Origin: Lanius collurio
Lineage: Eukaryota > Chordata > Aves > Passeriformes > Laniidae
NCBI GenBank assembly: GCA_020086605.1
Contig: JACBWW010000049.1
Location: 3,970,966 to 4,034,965, forward strand
Direction of reading: 5' to 3'
DNA: 64,000 nucleotides
Shown here one piece after another: positions 18,096-35,841 of this stretch. Position 1 is the first letter of the stretch, and each line of letters begins with the position of its first letter. Below the pieces are notes generated by a model. It worked only from the letters and a program-made list of their open reading frames with translations. It did not search any database and was not told the DNA's origin. A program made the translations under genes and the position numbers.

Positions 18096-18256
18096 GTTTT
18101 TTCCTGGAAATACAATGACTGCATAGTGAACATAGAGTTAGGGGTGGTAGAAGGCTGTTTGTGAGCTATTGAAGCCAGCAGTTTCTTATTGAAGCCATAG
18201 CATTTCAGAAAATAACCCTGAAACTAAAAAAAGAAAAAAAAAATATTAGATACATG

Positions 18257-18258
<2 letters not shown>

Positions 18259-18316
<58 letters not shown>
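18259..18316 (+). repeat. (GA)n microsatellite, 58 bp, perfect
   Basis: Twenty-nine GA units run without interruption inside a CAMK1D intron. The homopurine strand is the coding strand of the gene. Confidence 0.97.
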
Positions 18317-18319
<3 letters not shown>

Positions 18320-19599
18320 CCTGTATTGGAACAACACACCCAATCAAAAGCTTCATATGGTGAAAGTGTATTTTCAAATCCTTGTGGAGACTGGCAAGAG
18401 TGATCTTCTGGAAGAGCTGGCAAGGGCATCGTGCCCCAAGAACTTGTTCTGTCTATATTTCCAAAATAAGATTTGACAGGTAGGAAACAGGATCTGTTCT
18501 TATAGAGTTTATTAACCAACTTGTTTGTAAAGCAAAATGCATCATTAGCTTTGGTGGAAAAAATGTCCTTTGCAAGTGTAAGTGAATTTTCTGTCTTGGT
18601 CTTTTCTCAGTTACTGAAGGGATGGGTTGGCTTGTAGTTTCTTCTGAGATCTGTAGTATGATGGCCAGTGCTCCCAGCTGATGTGTGTTGAGGACCCCTG
18701 CCTTCACCAAGGAGGTGTTCTTGGACAGAGCAGAGTGCTCATGACATTTGGAGTGACTCTCACTAGCGGTTTGCATTCCCACCAGGAAACTCTTCTAGGG
18801 CCTCTCTGGGAGTGGGGGTTGCTTGGGGTCCATCAGGGTCTGTGCTGAGCCTGGCAATATTCACTGTGCAGGACAGAGGATGGAACAGTGAACATGATGC
18901 TTAACCCAGATAGAGCCTCACAAAGCTTTTGGTCACCTGGCTGCAGTGGGAAATCCAGGAAATCCAACTTGCCTCCCTGTCAGTGGCAGATGTGATCAGA
19001 AGGAATCATCTTCAAAGATCTGAAGATCATTCCGTTCTCAGCCAAACACTTCCCTTTCTCATCAACAGCACAGAGATCCAAGAGAGGAAGTCAAGTGCCA
19101 TTTGGGAGCCATGCTTTGCCCAGTTCTTCTCTCTGCTCAAGGCAGAGGCTACTTGGCAGTGGCAGTGAGATGGGGCCCTTCCCAGCTGGATGAGAGATAC
19201 CCTGAACCCTGCTCCTTCCTGCCCACAATCCTGGCTCCAGCACTCTTGAATAACCCAATAGAGATGAGCTCAGCTCCAGCAGGATGGGACTGGTGGGTCT
19301 CCACTCTTGAGACATGAGGGTTTAGTCCTTCCTCCCAAGATTGAGTCATTGCTCTCATATCTCTGATGAAGATCCTGGGAGATTGTTGCCAGCAGGAAGG
19401 CAGGCCCAGTTTGGAGAAGGCTGGTCTCAGCAGTTCTTGGATGTACCATGGACATGAAGGCAGAAAAAGCAGCATGTCCTTAGAGGAACAGAGTTACAGT
19501 TTGGAATGATGTGGGCAAAGCAAAAGGGATGCCTTCAGTACCCGGGACACATAAATGGAAGCAGCAGGCTGGGGTATGTAAGCAGAATTTCGTCTTTTA

Positions 19600-20085
19600 A
19601 GAAGCACAAAGTAATGCTGCCATTCCACTGCCTTAGTTGGAAAACAGAGAACAGCTCGGGTACCGCCCTCTAAGGAAGATGTGGACTAGCTGGAGAAAGT
19701 CCAGAGGAGCTCACTAGATCAGAGGATTAGAAAACATGAGTTATGAAGAAACAGTGAAAGAATCAGTTTGTTTAGTCTAGAGAAGAGAAGACTGAGAGAA
19801 GTCATGATAACAGTCTTCAAATATGTGAAAGGATGCTTCAAAGACAAAGGGAATAAACTATTTTCCATGTCTTCTGGGACATAGTGAGGCACTGGAATAG
19901 GTTTCCTGACAAGTCTCCATCTTCCAAAGATCTTTAGGGACTGGTTATTCATATATTTGTCAAAACTATTTTGACAGAGATGGGGTGGGCAGAAGGACTG
20001 GATGATGGCTGAGTTCCCCCAGACCTTCTGATTATCCTGTTGCAGCTTCCCAGACTGGGATACTCTGGTTCTGATGGATTATTCA
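19600..20085 (+). mobile_element. Old CR1 LINE fragment
   Basis: The middle and 3' part of a CR1 element can be followed on the plus strand. It shows the GTTTAGTCTAGAGAAGAGAA and GACTGAGAG... block, then ATGATAACAGTCTTCAAATA, CACTGGAATAGGTTTCCTGA, and a final stretch resembling the CR1 tail. It is diverged and appears to have lost internal sequence between about 19884 and 19890. Boundaries are approximate. It is probably from an older CR1 subfamily shared with other reptiles. Confidence 0.7.
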
Positions 20086-20899
20086 ATATCTTATAATTTT
20101 TTATTGCTAATGGACATTGTTTTTCTGAAAAAAACAATGTGGCTAAAAAAATTGATTTCTGAAAGTATCACATACAACATAGAAGGTAATCTTTGCCTCC
20201 TTGCATCACCTACATTAGACAGCACTAATTACCCCAGCACATGGCCCAACATCAGTTCGCTATGGTGCCTGCTCTTCCAACAGATCTCAGGCCTTGAGGA
20301 GTTAAATGAATCAATAAAATCCCCTTGAAATAACCGAGTTTAGTGAAAATTCGAATGTATCTTTATCTGTTAAAGAAACTGCAAGATCAATCAATTTTTT
20401 TAGGTTAAGTGTTGCTCAGCTCTTTGTGCAGCCTGTGCTGCTTTAGTGAGTGTCCATGTATCTGCTTTACTGTAAATCTGCATTAATCATGATGAATGAC
20501 TATGTGCATTGCAGGGTGACAGGAAAATCTCTAGTGCAAACAGAAATCAGACAGGTTGGAGTGGCTCTGGAAGCTTCTGCATAGCTGAGGCTAAAAGTAG
20601 TCTCAGCTTGTTGATGTTAAATCTTTGGATGTAAAGAAAAAAATAAGGTAGAGTGTCTTCATATGAGGCTGTAGTGGTGATAGAAAGCAGCCATGCACCA
20701 ACAAAATCAGCCTGTACCTCTTTGTAGCTGCCAGACCTACAAGCCTTATCTACACTGGCTTTTATTGCCCCAGATTTTCCACCACAGCTGCCAGCAGAGA
20801 CAGCCATGGGAAGTTTGAGCCCCTGTGTGAATGAAATCATCATCACTGCAGGTGCAGTCACACCTGGGACCAGCCTCTCTGCTGAGGAGAAAAAAATAA

Positions 20900-25223
<4,324 letters not shown>

Positions 25224-25415
25224 GCGCCGGGGCGGCGAGCAGCGGGCAGGCGGCGGGGCTGGCAGGCGGCCTCGGCACCGTCCCACCCTGCTCGGCCAAG
25301 GACTAGAAGAAAGAAGATTTTTTATGGCCATATTTTATACTGCAATTCTGAAATGTTTCATTTATCACAAACTGCAATGACTCCAGGAGGAACGGAATCT
25401 AACAGTCTCTGGTGC

Positions 25416-25457
25416 TGTACATATATATATATATATACATATATATATATGTATATA
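25416..25457 (+). promoter_or_regulatory. Two Pumilio-type elements in 3' UTR
   Basis: TGTACATA at 25416-25423 and TGTATATA at 25450-25457 both fit the Pumilio response element UGUANAUA. They lie inside an AT-repeat, so chance matches are more likely than usual. The match is seen directly; the regulatory role is inference. Confidence 0.35.
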
Positions 25458-25475
25458 AATATATATATGTATGTG
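25419..25475 (+). repeat. (AT)n repeat in CAMK1D 3' UTR
   Basis: This is an alternating AT/ACAT/GTAT stretch about 200 bases after the stop codon. It is nearly self-complementary and could form an AU hairpin in the mRNA. Two TGTANATA motifs overlap its edges and middle. Confidence 0.9.
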
Positions 25476-27595
25476 AGTCTAGCAATGTTCTAAATAATGA
25501 ACACTCATTCTTTCCCCCAGTGATTTACTCTTTTCTCAGTGTAGGTAACAGTTTATGTTGTATTTTTTTCCCATTAACTACAAACATCTCAACTGGATTA
25601 TTTAAATAGAAATACTTTTCTGAGCATTATTTTTTTTTTCTTTTAAAAATTACTTCAAGTAATGTCCCTCTTCCAGTTTGCTGAGGGATGGGCTATTTCT
25701 GTAGGTAGGAATTGGTGTTAATTTTGCAACATGGGAGGATTTCAATGGCATGCCATTTCTTGCTCCTCAAATTGGACTGCAAGTCTGTCTGGCTTTAGCA
25801 GAGCTGTTACTGCTCAGATTAAGAAACTGCTGCTTTTCCCCCCATCCTCCTCCTTGAAAGCCATGGGGAGAATTAAATTGCCACCAGTTGGGAGTCAGCT
25901 CATCCTTGGCCTCATTCCTGTGGTGCTGGGGATCAGCACTCTTGTTTCAGAGGAAAGGCAGGTACATGGTGTCAGGCAGGAGCTGATCAGAGCTGTGCAA
26001 GGGAAATGACAGAGCATGGTCTCATCCTGCATCTCCCATCTCCTTTGAGTCGCTGTGTGTTGTGAGCAGAGGGGAAGAAAAGGAAGATATGGGGCTGGGA
26101 ATCATTGTGCTCTGCCGCTGACTTGCTGCGCTGCCCTCAAGCAAGACATTTAATTCACCAGCCTCTGCACAGTGTGGCCTCTGGCATGGGGTGCATCCAG
26201 CCCAAGGGCTTCATGGCAGAGGTGCTGAGCACCCACAACTCCTCAGGGCCTTGCCTGGCATTGCTGATGCTTAGCACTTCCCAGAGTGGCCAAAAGTGGG
26301 GAGAGAAGAGGCGTGAAACCCTCTAAAGCATTGGCAGGATCTGGTGTAGGGTAGCTCCATCATGCTCAGGCTGAGGGTTGACAAGGAGCACTGAGCTGGG
26401 AAAGCAGGACCTTGCTGAAAGGCACAGGCAGTGGAGGCAGTGGTGGCACTGGCTCTCCCTCCTCCCTGGAAGCTCATACACCAAAGCAAGCCCTGTTTAC
26501 CCCTTTTTTAATGACTGAATGCGTGCACTTCCCAGGCTCTTTGTGCTGGTGCATTGCACAGGAGCAGCCACCATGGCTGTTGTGCTGCTGTGCATTAAAG
26601 CACCTTGGAACAGAGACGAGAGCGAATTTGGCCAGATTTGCCAAAGGGCTCCCTCCAGGTTACCTCAATGAAATTCCTATCTGTGATTTTGCTTTGAGGG
26701 GGTGAGAAGGGAGGCAGGTGGCAGAGGCAGATGCCCTTCACTGGGCACTCTGAGCCCCTCACATCCCAGGCAGGTCCATCCCTGCCAGAGGCACAATTCC
26801 CTGCAACGTGCTCTGTTGCCACACTTGCCTCATTTATTCTGCACAAGAAATTGTGAAAGCCAGTCACAGACAGAGCTGAATGTATCAGGCAGTAGTGCCT
26901 GTGCTGGGAAAAGCCATAAGATACATATTTTTCATTGAGCCTTCTGTGTCCTTCTCCAGCTTTAGTTGGTTGGCTTCAGCCTGCAGAGTCAGGATTTCAT
27001 CCATCGTACTAAAAAGAAAGCTGGGGGGAAAAAAGCTGGAAAAGCAGGTGGCAGTGAGCACTGACTCAGTTTGAAATAGCCACTCCTTCAGTGGCACATA
27101 GAGCTGTTGCACCAGATCTCTAGTTTCCTGTGTGTTAAGCTGTTCCCTGTTTTCAGGGGGCTGTGGCACATCTGAGTGACCCGCTGGGAACCCCAGTGCA
27201 CCCCACAGTGCTGCAGCTGGCATGGATGCTCACACTGAAAAGGCTTTAACTTCAATTTCTCATTTTAGGAAAGAGAGCAGATACTGAACTGCTGGGGGTT
27301 TATAGCAAAACTCCAAATAATTTTCACAGTGAAGATTTCTGACCAAGACTTGGGCAGACTGAGGGGCAGGGGATCTCCTTGCTGCAGGTCACACTCCTGT
27401 CCCCATCCCATTGCCACTGCCACTGCTACCATATACTTTTTATCAGCATTTATATCTGAGCTCTTCACATCTGCTGCAAAAACCTCAAAACACGAGTATA
27501 ACACAATTTAAACTCAGTCTAAGGCCACTTTACCATCCTGAGTAAGGAAGTTTTAGTTTTGAGAGACTCCAACTCCAAGAAATTAAAGGTATTTT

Positions 27596-27622
27596 CACAC
27601 ACACACACACACACACACACAC
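27596..27622 (+). repeat. (CA)n microsatellite
   Basis: An uninterrupted CA run of about 13 units lies in the presumed CAMK1D 3' UTR. Confidence 0.95.
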
Positions 27623-29296
27623 GATTTCATAAGTCCAGCTGGCCCTGTTCTGCTCCTGTTGCAGGCTGTAAATACACAGTCTCCCAGTTTGGCATCAATG
27701 GAGTTCCCCACATTTACATACATGCAACCAGAAGCAGGATTTGGTTAGGGAATAATTTTGTCTTTGTAGAGCAGTTTTAAAGGTTAGGGCTCAAGTGTTC
27801 CCTCTGCGCCTCCTCTTCTGAAGCCTGAGGTCTGGTTTGAACTTGACCTCAGCAGTTGCTGTGGGCACTGATTAAAATACAGCATCCAAATGAATCTTGC
27901 AGAAAAAAGCAAATGGATTTCCATCTGCAATACAAAGAGCAGTGACGGGAGCAAAGGCAGACATCCTGTCCTGCAGCTGGGGGTTCCCATGCACTGGCTG
28001 TCCCTCCGTGCTGGATGCTTTATGTGGGTTTTTTTGTTGGGAGGGGTATTCTTTCCTTCCACTGTTGGAATTGGTGTGATTTGGCTGTGTTTCTGCAAGT
28101 AATATTCTGCCTTAGTTGTGTAATTTATCATCGTTCTCTTCAGCTTGCTGTCAGCTGCTGGGATCTTAAGAAAGAGAAACTCTTAAGAGCAGAATTGTTT
28201 CTTTGTGTTACAGTTTTGGTGGTGGGGAGCTCCTCTATTGTATCGGTCAAACACAGCTGGAGACCTGACCAAGGTTCACCAAATGCTTAGAGACCTCTCC
28301 TGAAGCATCACTTGGTTAAAACTTCTCAGTTTAAATCTGGGTAAATTTGTTAACAGGGGTGACTTGGAAGCACCCAGGCCAGATTTATGGGGGGGCTGGA
28401 GACATTTGCCCCTTGGCAGCACAACCTGATAGGGCAAACACTCCAGCCTTGCTTGCCAGGGATGCTCCAGTGCTTTTGTGTGTCCTTCCCCTGCCACAGC
28501 CCAGCTCTGCTCAGCCATGCTCACAGAAGAAGGCAAAGCTGGAGAAATAATGTGGGCATGGGGAGAAAGCTTCAAAACAAATCTCCAGCTGGCCTTGCCA
28601 TGAAGGAATAGGTAGAAAAATCACTCTGGGCTCTTTTCCAATTAACTGTCCTACTAAACAATCTGTGATTTTGCTGCTTGCATGAGGACTTCAGCCTGGA
28701 CTTTGTTTATTACACTTTTCTGCTTTACTTTACTAGTACCGATGTGTTTTTCCTTTGTAACTTGTTTTCCTCCGCTCCTTCCCCTTCTTTTTTTTTTTGC
28801 TTGCAGCTTTGATTGTTGATTTTTACCTCCAGAGTCACAGAGGCCATCTCTGATGCCAACAGCAGTGCTCTTGCTGGGAAAACAAAACAAAACAAAAATC
28901 CAGAAAAGCTCCAGCTGGCCCCTTAGCCTGCAGAAGAAGTTGTGAGGACAGGCTGCCCGTGAACTCTGTGAGCTGAAAGTCAGTACTGCAGTGGCAGGGG
29001 CTTCTGCTGATGATTTTGCATGTGACTTCATTCCCAGTGCATCCTAACTCTCTGCTGGATCACCCCTCCTGCAGCACCAAATGGATATTGGCCCTGCAGC
29101 ACAGCTAGTGGGGAAGTAGGAGTGTGGGGAAAACCTGGCAGTGTTGCTTTCTTGAGACTGTGTCACTCTGCTGCTGCTGCTGTCTCTTCTGTCCTGGTTG
29201 CTGTTGTACAGGTGCCATTAGAGTAGTGGGTAAAAAAAAAAAAAATTGATAGGATTTTACCTATGCCTCGTGTGTCTGTTATGGTTGTGGTGCCGA

Positions 29297-29302
29297 AATA
29301 AA
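29297..29302 (+). terminator. CAMK1D: Candidate CAMK1D poly(A) signal (proximal)
   Basis: A canonical AATAAA is followed by ACCAAGCAATG and a G/T-containing stretch. It lies about 4.1 kb after the stop codon. No transcript evidence is available. Confidence 0.35.
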
Positions 29303-30807
29303 ACCAAGCAATGATGGAGGTTCATTCCTGACATGAATCAAACCACAAAAAAGGGGTGTGAGCCCACTGGTAGACATCTCCATCTAGTTCTGCTGTAAGC
29401 TTTGGAGAGGGGTTTCTGCTGTGTGTGTGTCCTGCATACTTCCATGGCTATTGACAGTATTTTTTTTTTATTACCAGTTCTTTTGGGTCCCTGCCTGGTT
29501 CTGAGGAAATTCAGGTCTTTTCATAAGTTTTTTTTCTGTCCTAGGGCCAGCATAACCCCTGGTGTCAGGCTTTTCTCTCCAAACCCTCTGCAAACCAGAA
29601 CATGGGCCTCCAGGGTGCCCATGAAATGCAGTAGCAGCTGGCCCCAAGGCTGTCCCCTTCCTATTTTTAGGGAAGCATACTGCCAGAGAAAGCCAGCTAG
29701 CTTTCAGCCATTGGCAAGCAGAGAGGATATTGCCCTTTGATGTGAACTTGGCATTAACTAGATCAGCTTTAGGGAAACCTGTGCTATTACTTTCTTCTTT
29801 GATAACAGCTCCAGCCCTGAGCAGCACTGAATGAGCACCAGATAAAAACACTAGATTGACTTTGCCAGCAAGATCATGCAGGCTGTAGCCTGTTACTTTT
29901 GCTCTTTCCAAAGAATCAGGGGATTCATCTGCTGGCAAAATAACAGTTTCTAGGCTGAGCCCCAAGGTACAGAAGTAGCTTCCATTCAGCATGTGGAAAT
30001 TCTCATTTGATGCAATTACTCATGTTCTCGCTCCCATGCATGCTTACCTGTCTGAACTGGGCCCTGAATGCATCCCAGAAATTACTCATGGGAAGGGAGT
30101 TTTGCCTTCCTTATCATGCTTATTTGCACCAGAAACTCAAACACTCATTGAAACAAGAAGTAGAAACACACACAGAGACTATGGTATCCAAGGAAAACAG
30201 CATTAAGACCAAGAGTGGAGGTTTAGTTGGCAAATCATGGTCAGCAATGCCTGAGAGAGGGAACAGCAACCTGCTCACAAATGCTGCAGGGACAAGAGTT
30301 TCCCCTGGTAAACCAGTCATCCCATATTTCATGCTCAGCAGCAAGTTTTCCCCAGTCCCTTTTGTTTTCCCTCACATCCCTGCAGCCAGGTCCTGCCTTC
30401 CCACCCTGTCTGCGGGGTGCTCTGGTCTCGGTGACACACGTGTGTGTGTGTGCCTATGCACATTGTGACCCCAGGGATCACAGATCCCTCTGCTGTCCCA
30501 GGGGTTGGTCCAGCATTTTTGGTCTGACTTTGCACGGTTGGGTCAAAGCTGTGTAAATAGTGTTTGTGGTGGAGGGCAGAGACTCTTTAGCCCAGACTCT
30601 GGTTTTCAAGACCCCCTTCCCCACCACAAACAGTACCACTTACCTGTCCAGGTAGCTTTTTTTGGTTTTTTTCCCTCCTCTTCATAAATGCTAAGGTCAG
30701 TTGAATGGCTCTTACAGTTTTTCCATACTCCAGAGTGGAATCAGGGCATGTGCATTGGCAAGCATTGTGAAAAAACACTGCTGAACTAGTGATGGCATCA
30801 ACTGTCC

Positions 30808-30813
30808 AATAAA
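30808..30813 (+). terminator. CAMK1D: Candidate CAMK1D poly(A) signal (distal)
   Basis: A canonical AATAAA is followed 22 bases later by ATTAAA (about 30836) and a T-rich stretch. It lies about 5.6 kb after the stop codon. Either this or the upstream site could be the main one. Confidence 0.4.
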
Positions 30814-32499
30814 TGCATGATACTGCACTGCATGTATTAAACTGCTGTTCACTGTTTCTGTATTTCCCGAGCCTTTTCTTTATGCACATTCAACCCAAAC
30901 TTCTCTTTGAGGGAATTACTTCTATGTATTGCTTTTAAAGGACTCAATGTATCTGTAACTCGAATCCATTGTTAAGTTTAAGTAAATGCAAAAGCTGATG
31001 TTTTGTAAACAAGATACTGCAAAGCCTGGTAATGTATTTTGTCTTTCTGTTGAATGCTCTGCAGCATATACACAGAGTCACCATCCAAAACAGCTTAAAA
31101 TTGTGCAGCAGTCACATACACAGATGTAGAAACAGGGAGCCAGGGAGGGGAGAATCCCTTTTTAAATACAACACTTACAAATTTTATCTGCATAAAAAAT
31201 TCTTTCCCTGGGTCACTAACGCTCAGAGCTACCAAGAAACATGTTGGTGTGTTTTGTTTTTTCTTATTTTGGTTTGTTTTTCCTAATGAAAATTCAGATT
31301 GGCTCACGGAATTCTTAGCATTTTTCTCTTCCTACACAATAGTTCTTTCTCACCTGTTGCAGAATGAACTGCATTTTGGGGACCAAGATGCTGGGATTCT
31401 TTGCCTGCACAAAACAGTGCGGAGACTTGAGCTAAACTATCCCATCTTTTCCAAAGCATCACCACCTAAATACTACTGTTTAATCCTTGTACCTCCAAGT
31501 AATACCATTTATTCATGGAAGAGTCTGGTGTGGTACTTTCCCTTCTTCCATGTGGAAAGCATGCCCTTGCCTTCTCTTCCCTCAGTCATTGACCCATTTT
31601 CATCGGTGCAGGTCTTTCCAAGGCAGGGTACAGGACTGACTCCATGGCACTTTTCTTAGTTCCAGCCCAAACCTCTTGTGGCATCAGCAGGGCTTTGGTC
31701 CCAGCTTCTGAGTGGCTGCTGTGTGGAAGATGCTCGAGTTCCCAACACTCAAAGCAGAATCACCTGCCAGGACTAGGAAGTTGCTCTGTGTTCCTGGCAA
31801 GGGCACAGCAAGCAGCAGGGCTGGAGAGCAATACCATGCTGGTGGCTAAAAACTGGGAAGTTGCTCAGTCCTTGGAAATTATGCTCCGTGGTGGCTGAAA
31901 ACACCAAGAAGTCTTGAACCCACCTTCAAGGCTGGTGCTCAGCCAGGGCTGTGCCATTGCTGAATCACTGGCAGCACAAGAAATCAACAATTACAGATGT
32001 AAACTATAAAGCCTGAGTTCAGATTGCTGAGGCAGCACCTAGTGCAAGGCTCCATGAGGAGGTGGATGTATGCTGTGTTTCCTGGTGGGAGGGAGCTCCT
32101 AGGGGGTTGTTCAGAGCAGCTCTGAGCTTTTCCATCTCTCATCTTGCATCCCCTGAGCCCAGCATGGCATCACACATGCTGAGTCTTGTTAGATCAAGCA
32201 TGACCCCCAAAGTGAAGAGTGTGGAAGGTGGCAGCTCAGTCGGTGCGACTCATGTTTCTGGTCAATGCAACACCAGTGACCTGCTGTGCATTGACCTCTA
32301 GTTGAGAAACAACATTTTGGTCCATTTGGGCCTTCTTTTAGATAGATATCTTATTTGAGCCAGCAAACAGTGAGAAAAAAAAAGCCTGATCTGCCCAGAG
32401 TAGTGACTCCCAAATATCCCCAACTGCAGAACATCCCTCGGTTGACTTCTAATGAAAATGCAAGCATGTTTTCTACAAAGGCTTAAATCTTAATCAAGG

Positions 32500-32790
32500 A
32501 ATGTCAGTGTGCCTAATATTGCAGGTCTTGTGATACAAGTTCATAACAGCATCCATGTCAAAAAAGAAGGGAGAATGTGTATTTACTCCATGCATGTATT
32601 AAGGCATCGCAAAAGTTTTAGCTGCGTAATGAGTTTGCAGTTCTGCAAATTGTTAATGGGGCTACATCGCAAGTGGTTCTCTGCCTTGACAATCATGTAT
32701 ACATATCGAGATTTCTATCATAATGACAATTTAAAGGGATGACTAATTGTTTTCCTCCAATAAATCCGATTAAACCAGCCTGATGTGAAG
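32500..32790. promoter_or_regulatory. Candidate conserved non-coding element
   Basis: This AT-rich block (motifs such as TAATGAG, TTAATGG, CTAATTG) retains isolated CpGs (in GCATCGCAAAA, GCTGCGTAATG, ACATCGCAAG, TATCGAG, ATCCGATT) against a CpG-poor background. That texture is common in deeply conserved vertebrate enhancers. No alignment could be made, so the call rests on composition only. Confidence 0.3.
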
Positions 32791-35700
32791 TCTGATGATT
32801 TTGAGTGCATGGGTCTCCACCCACATGCAAGAAAGGGAGTGAGTAAATTCTGTGGCTGCTCCAGTGCCCTGTTGTGTTTGATGCAATGATGTTCCTTTAT
32901 GTCCCAAGGGAGAATAATAATATTTTTTTTCTCCCCAGTTCACTCCATAGGGAAGTGAATAAAAAGGATGATTTGTCCTTCAGATGTTTCCTAAAGCTGT
33001 CAATGGAAGTGGTGTTCAATGCCAACATATGGAGACATTACTGTCTGCTGGGCACTGAGAATATCTGTGCAGGGCTGGGGAAAAGACATGTACTTGTTGG
33101 AGGCTGCTACACTTTTGAGTTGGTTCTGGTGACTTTCACACCCTGTGGTGGGAATCATTGAAGGAGACAGGATTCTCATCAGTGAGAATTTTTGAGTCCC
33201 TTTGCAGTCAGCCATGCTATCCAAAGACTGTTGTTTGTGCTCTGTCATTGGCTTAATTTTCTTCAGACCATGTTCCTAGGGTCTGTGAGGACTTTTCTGT
33301 ATTTTCCTCTTAATTTTCTCCACTGTTACTTCTTATTTTCTGGTTTTCACTCACTGGCACACAAGAGTTCCTCCCCCCTTAAGGTAAGTGGCAAAACCAA
33401 CCTCCCCAGCAGGCAGGTGGGCCTGTGCTTGAGGTCAAAGCCAGGTGGTTTTTTAGACACTTGGCTCAGTAACAGAGCTGAACCAAACAGCAGTGACAGT
33501 AGACAACTCATAGCAATATAAAGAGAAAGGCAACTTTCTTATAAAGCTGTTGTTTTGTGACTGAAGAAATAACCCCCAGAAACAACACAGTAAGTGTTTG
33601 AAAGCTGTGGTGAGCAACTGTGTTCTCAGAATTAGGATTTGGTGGTGGGTTGTACCAGGACAGGTGAGATAACCTCTGATTTGTGCTCTGGAGGAAGCAC
33701 ATCCATGGTGAGGTACATCTTTGGAAAAGCACATCCATGTACAGAAATGCTGTCTGGAAGTTTCTTGGAGGTAGTGTGTGACACTGAGGCACAAACACAT
33801 GATTTGCAGTGTCAGGAGGAGCAGCAGATCCTGTAGAAATACCATAGAGTCTTCTCACATGACATAAGCCTGAATTCTGACATTCCTTTCATACTAAGGA
33901 CCTCACTCCCACCTGTGTGTAAGGTAGCTGGATTTGGCTCAAGTGCTGCAGACTTTGGGTAGATGAAGGTCTATCCCACATTTCACCATGGAACTAAAAT
34001 CTCAGCCAGGAAAACTTCCTCATGTTTTGGTTTTAAAGTCATGGGTTCCTCCACAGGTTCAGTGGTCACTCAGGAGTGCACCAGGCTCTTCCAAGCTCCC
34101 ATTGAGACTGGGCAGAAGATCACCCCAGGACCACTGAAATCCTGATGCATGACATGCCATGATGATGTCATGCCAGTATTTATTTGATCTTTGTACATTT
34201 TCTTAGCTGCTGTGTGCTCAGCCACAAATTCTTGGCTGTTTCAACAAGGGAGATAAAACATCAGTACAGAGAAGCCAGAGGGACAAGACCAAGATGCAAC
34301 TGTAGAAAATATTTTGCTTGCAACCTTGCCAAAATCCACCACCATGTTTGCACTGGAGGGAAGCAGTCTGTCCTTCCTTTGAAGGCTCTCAGAGTGCTGG
34401 AATGCACTGATGTATGCCATGCATCAGCTTTTCTTTGTGCTACACCAACCCCATTTCTCACTCCTGCTCTCCAGCACTGTCCCTTGGCCAAACCAGGACT
34501 CCAGTGGGCTGTGGGCAGCTCTTTTTTCACAGCCAAGAGGAGTTTTGACTGAGTGATATCTGTTGAAGCAGAGAAGGTGCAGGTGCACAACTTTAAGAAC
34601 CATCCAGCCTGCACAGGGATAGACCCCTGTGGTTCAGGAGCAGGTGATGGTGAGGAAGAGGCACTCTGCACAGGGCTTTCAAATACAGCACTTGAGCAGT
34701 GTTAACAGTCCTACCCTCTGTGTTTATGCCTGCACTGAATCTCTTCCTTCAGGCCAAACCTTCCCAGCTTGTCTGTGAATCCACAAAACCATATTGGTCT
34801 TGTGAGGATCCTTTTGAGGATCTTTCCATGGGGAGACAGCTCTGGCCTGCACTGCCCAAAAGCAATCCCAGGACACCAGAAGATGTCATAGGGGTAAGAG
34901 GATGTGCTGTTCCCACCATATTATGCTTCCTTCCACCTCTGGACATCCCTCAGGGAGAACACCCACCTACATCACTGTGGGTATGTTCCCTGCCTAGCAC
35001 TTCTCTGTCCGTGTTTGGTGAGCCCTCTCAACCTTGCTGAATTATTGTGGTGATAACCACTTTTTATATCTGTGCAAGTGGGGAAGAAGGACCATTTGGA
35101 TTATCACTGCAAGTATTCAACTGAGTATTTCCAGATTGCTTGGCATTTGGGCTTTCTGGATTACATTGGGATAAATTTCTGACTTCCAAACTTTGTTTGC
35201 TTATCCTGAATTCAAAAGTTTCTTTTCTTTTTTAATCTTCAGGATTTTTCTTTTTATAATTGCAATATTCTGATAAAGTTACGGTCAATTAATGATTCAT
35301 TTACCTTCTTCATGGAAGTGTTTTGTTTAGGGAAATTAATAATAATAGAGCTGAGAGGCAGTTTGTTGTTCCCATCAAACTCACGAACTTTGTGCTTTCT
35401 TTGGCGCCATATAGACTCTTGTATGTTTTTCATTTTCTTTCTTTAGGGCAGAAGCAAGAGCTGTGTTCACATCTGTGCCTCAGCTTGCAGTCTAACAGTG
35501 ACCAGAAATGCATAATAAATCTCAAACTAATGCTTCTTTTTGTTGCAGTCCAGCTGGGCATGTACCAACCATACTAAAGAATCACATATCACATCTTCAA
35601 GTTTGCATTTTCTCGAAGTAGCATCTGAAATGTAACTTTCCCTCCCAGTCTTTGACCCGGTGCAGCTCAGTGTAGCACCTAAGTGGGTCAGATCCCTGTT

Positions 35701-35841
35701 CCACTACAAAGAAAAACCAAAGTTAAGTCATGGTGAGCCCATACCAACCTCCAATGGGAGTTGACAAAAAACTCCTGCTCTCAACAAAGAGAACACAGGT
35801 ACATGATGGACACACACTTTTGAGTTGTAATACATGTAATG

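Larger units (their letters stand above)
25224..30840 (+). other. CAMK1D: CAMK1D 3' UTR (candidate extent)
   Basis: The UTR begins with a short GC- and CpG-rich stretch (25224-25300) and then turns AT-rich. It contains an AT-repeat, a CA repeat and motifs matching the Pumilio consensus TGTANATA at 25416, 25450, 27667 and 30552. There is no convincing coding sequence downstream. Poly(A) signal candidates are AATAAA at 29297 and 30808. From memory the human gene also has a UTR of several kilobases. The true end is uncertain and could be shorter, or a little beyond 31 kb. Confidence 0.5.

Noticed and set aside
18770..19560. Possible decayed CR1 reverse-transcriptase sequence
   Set aside because: Resemblance is vague and no conserved motif could be read; left unassigned.
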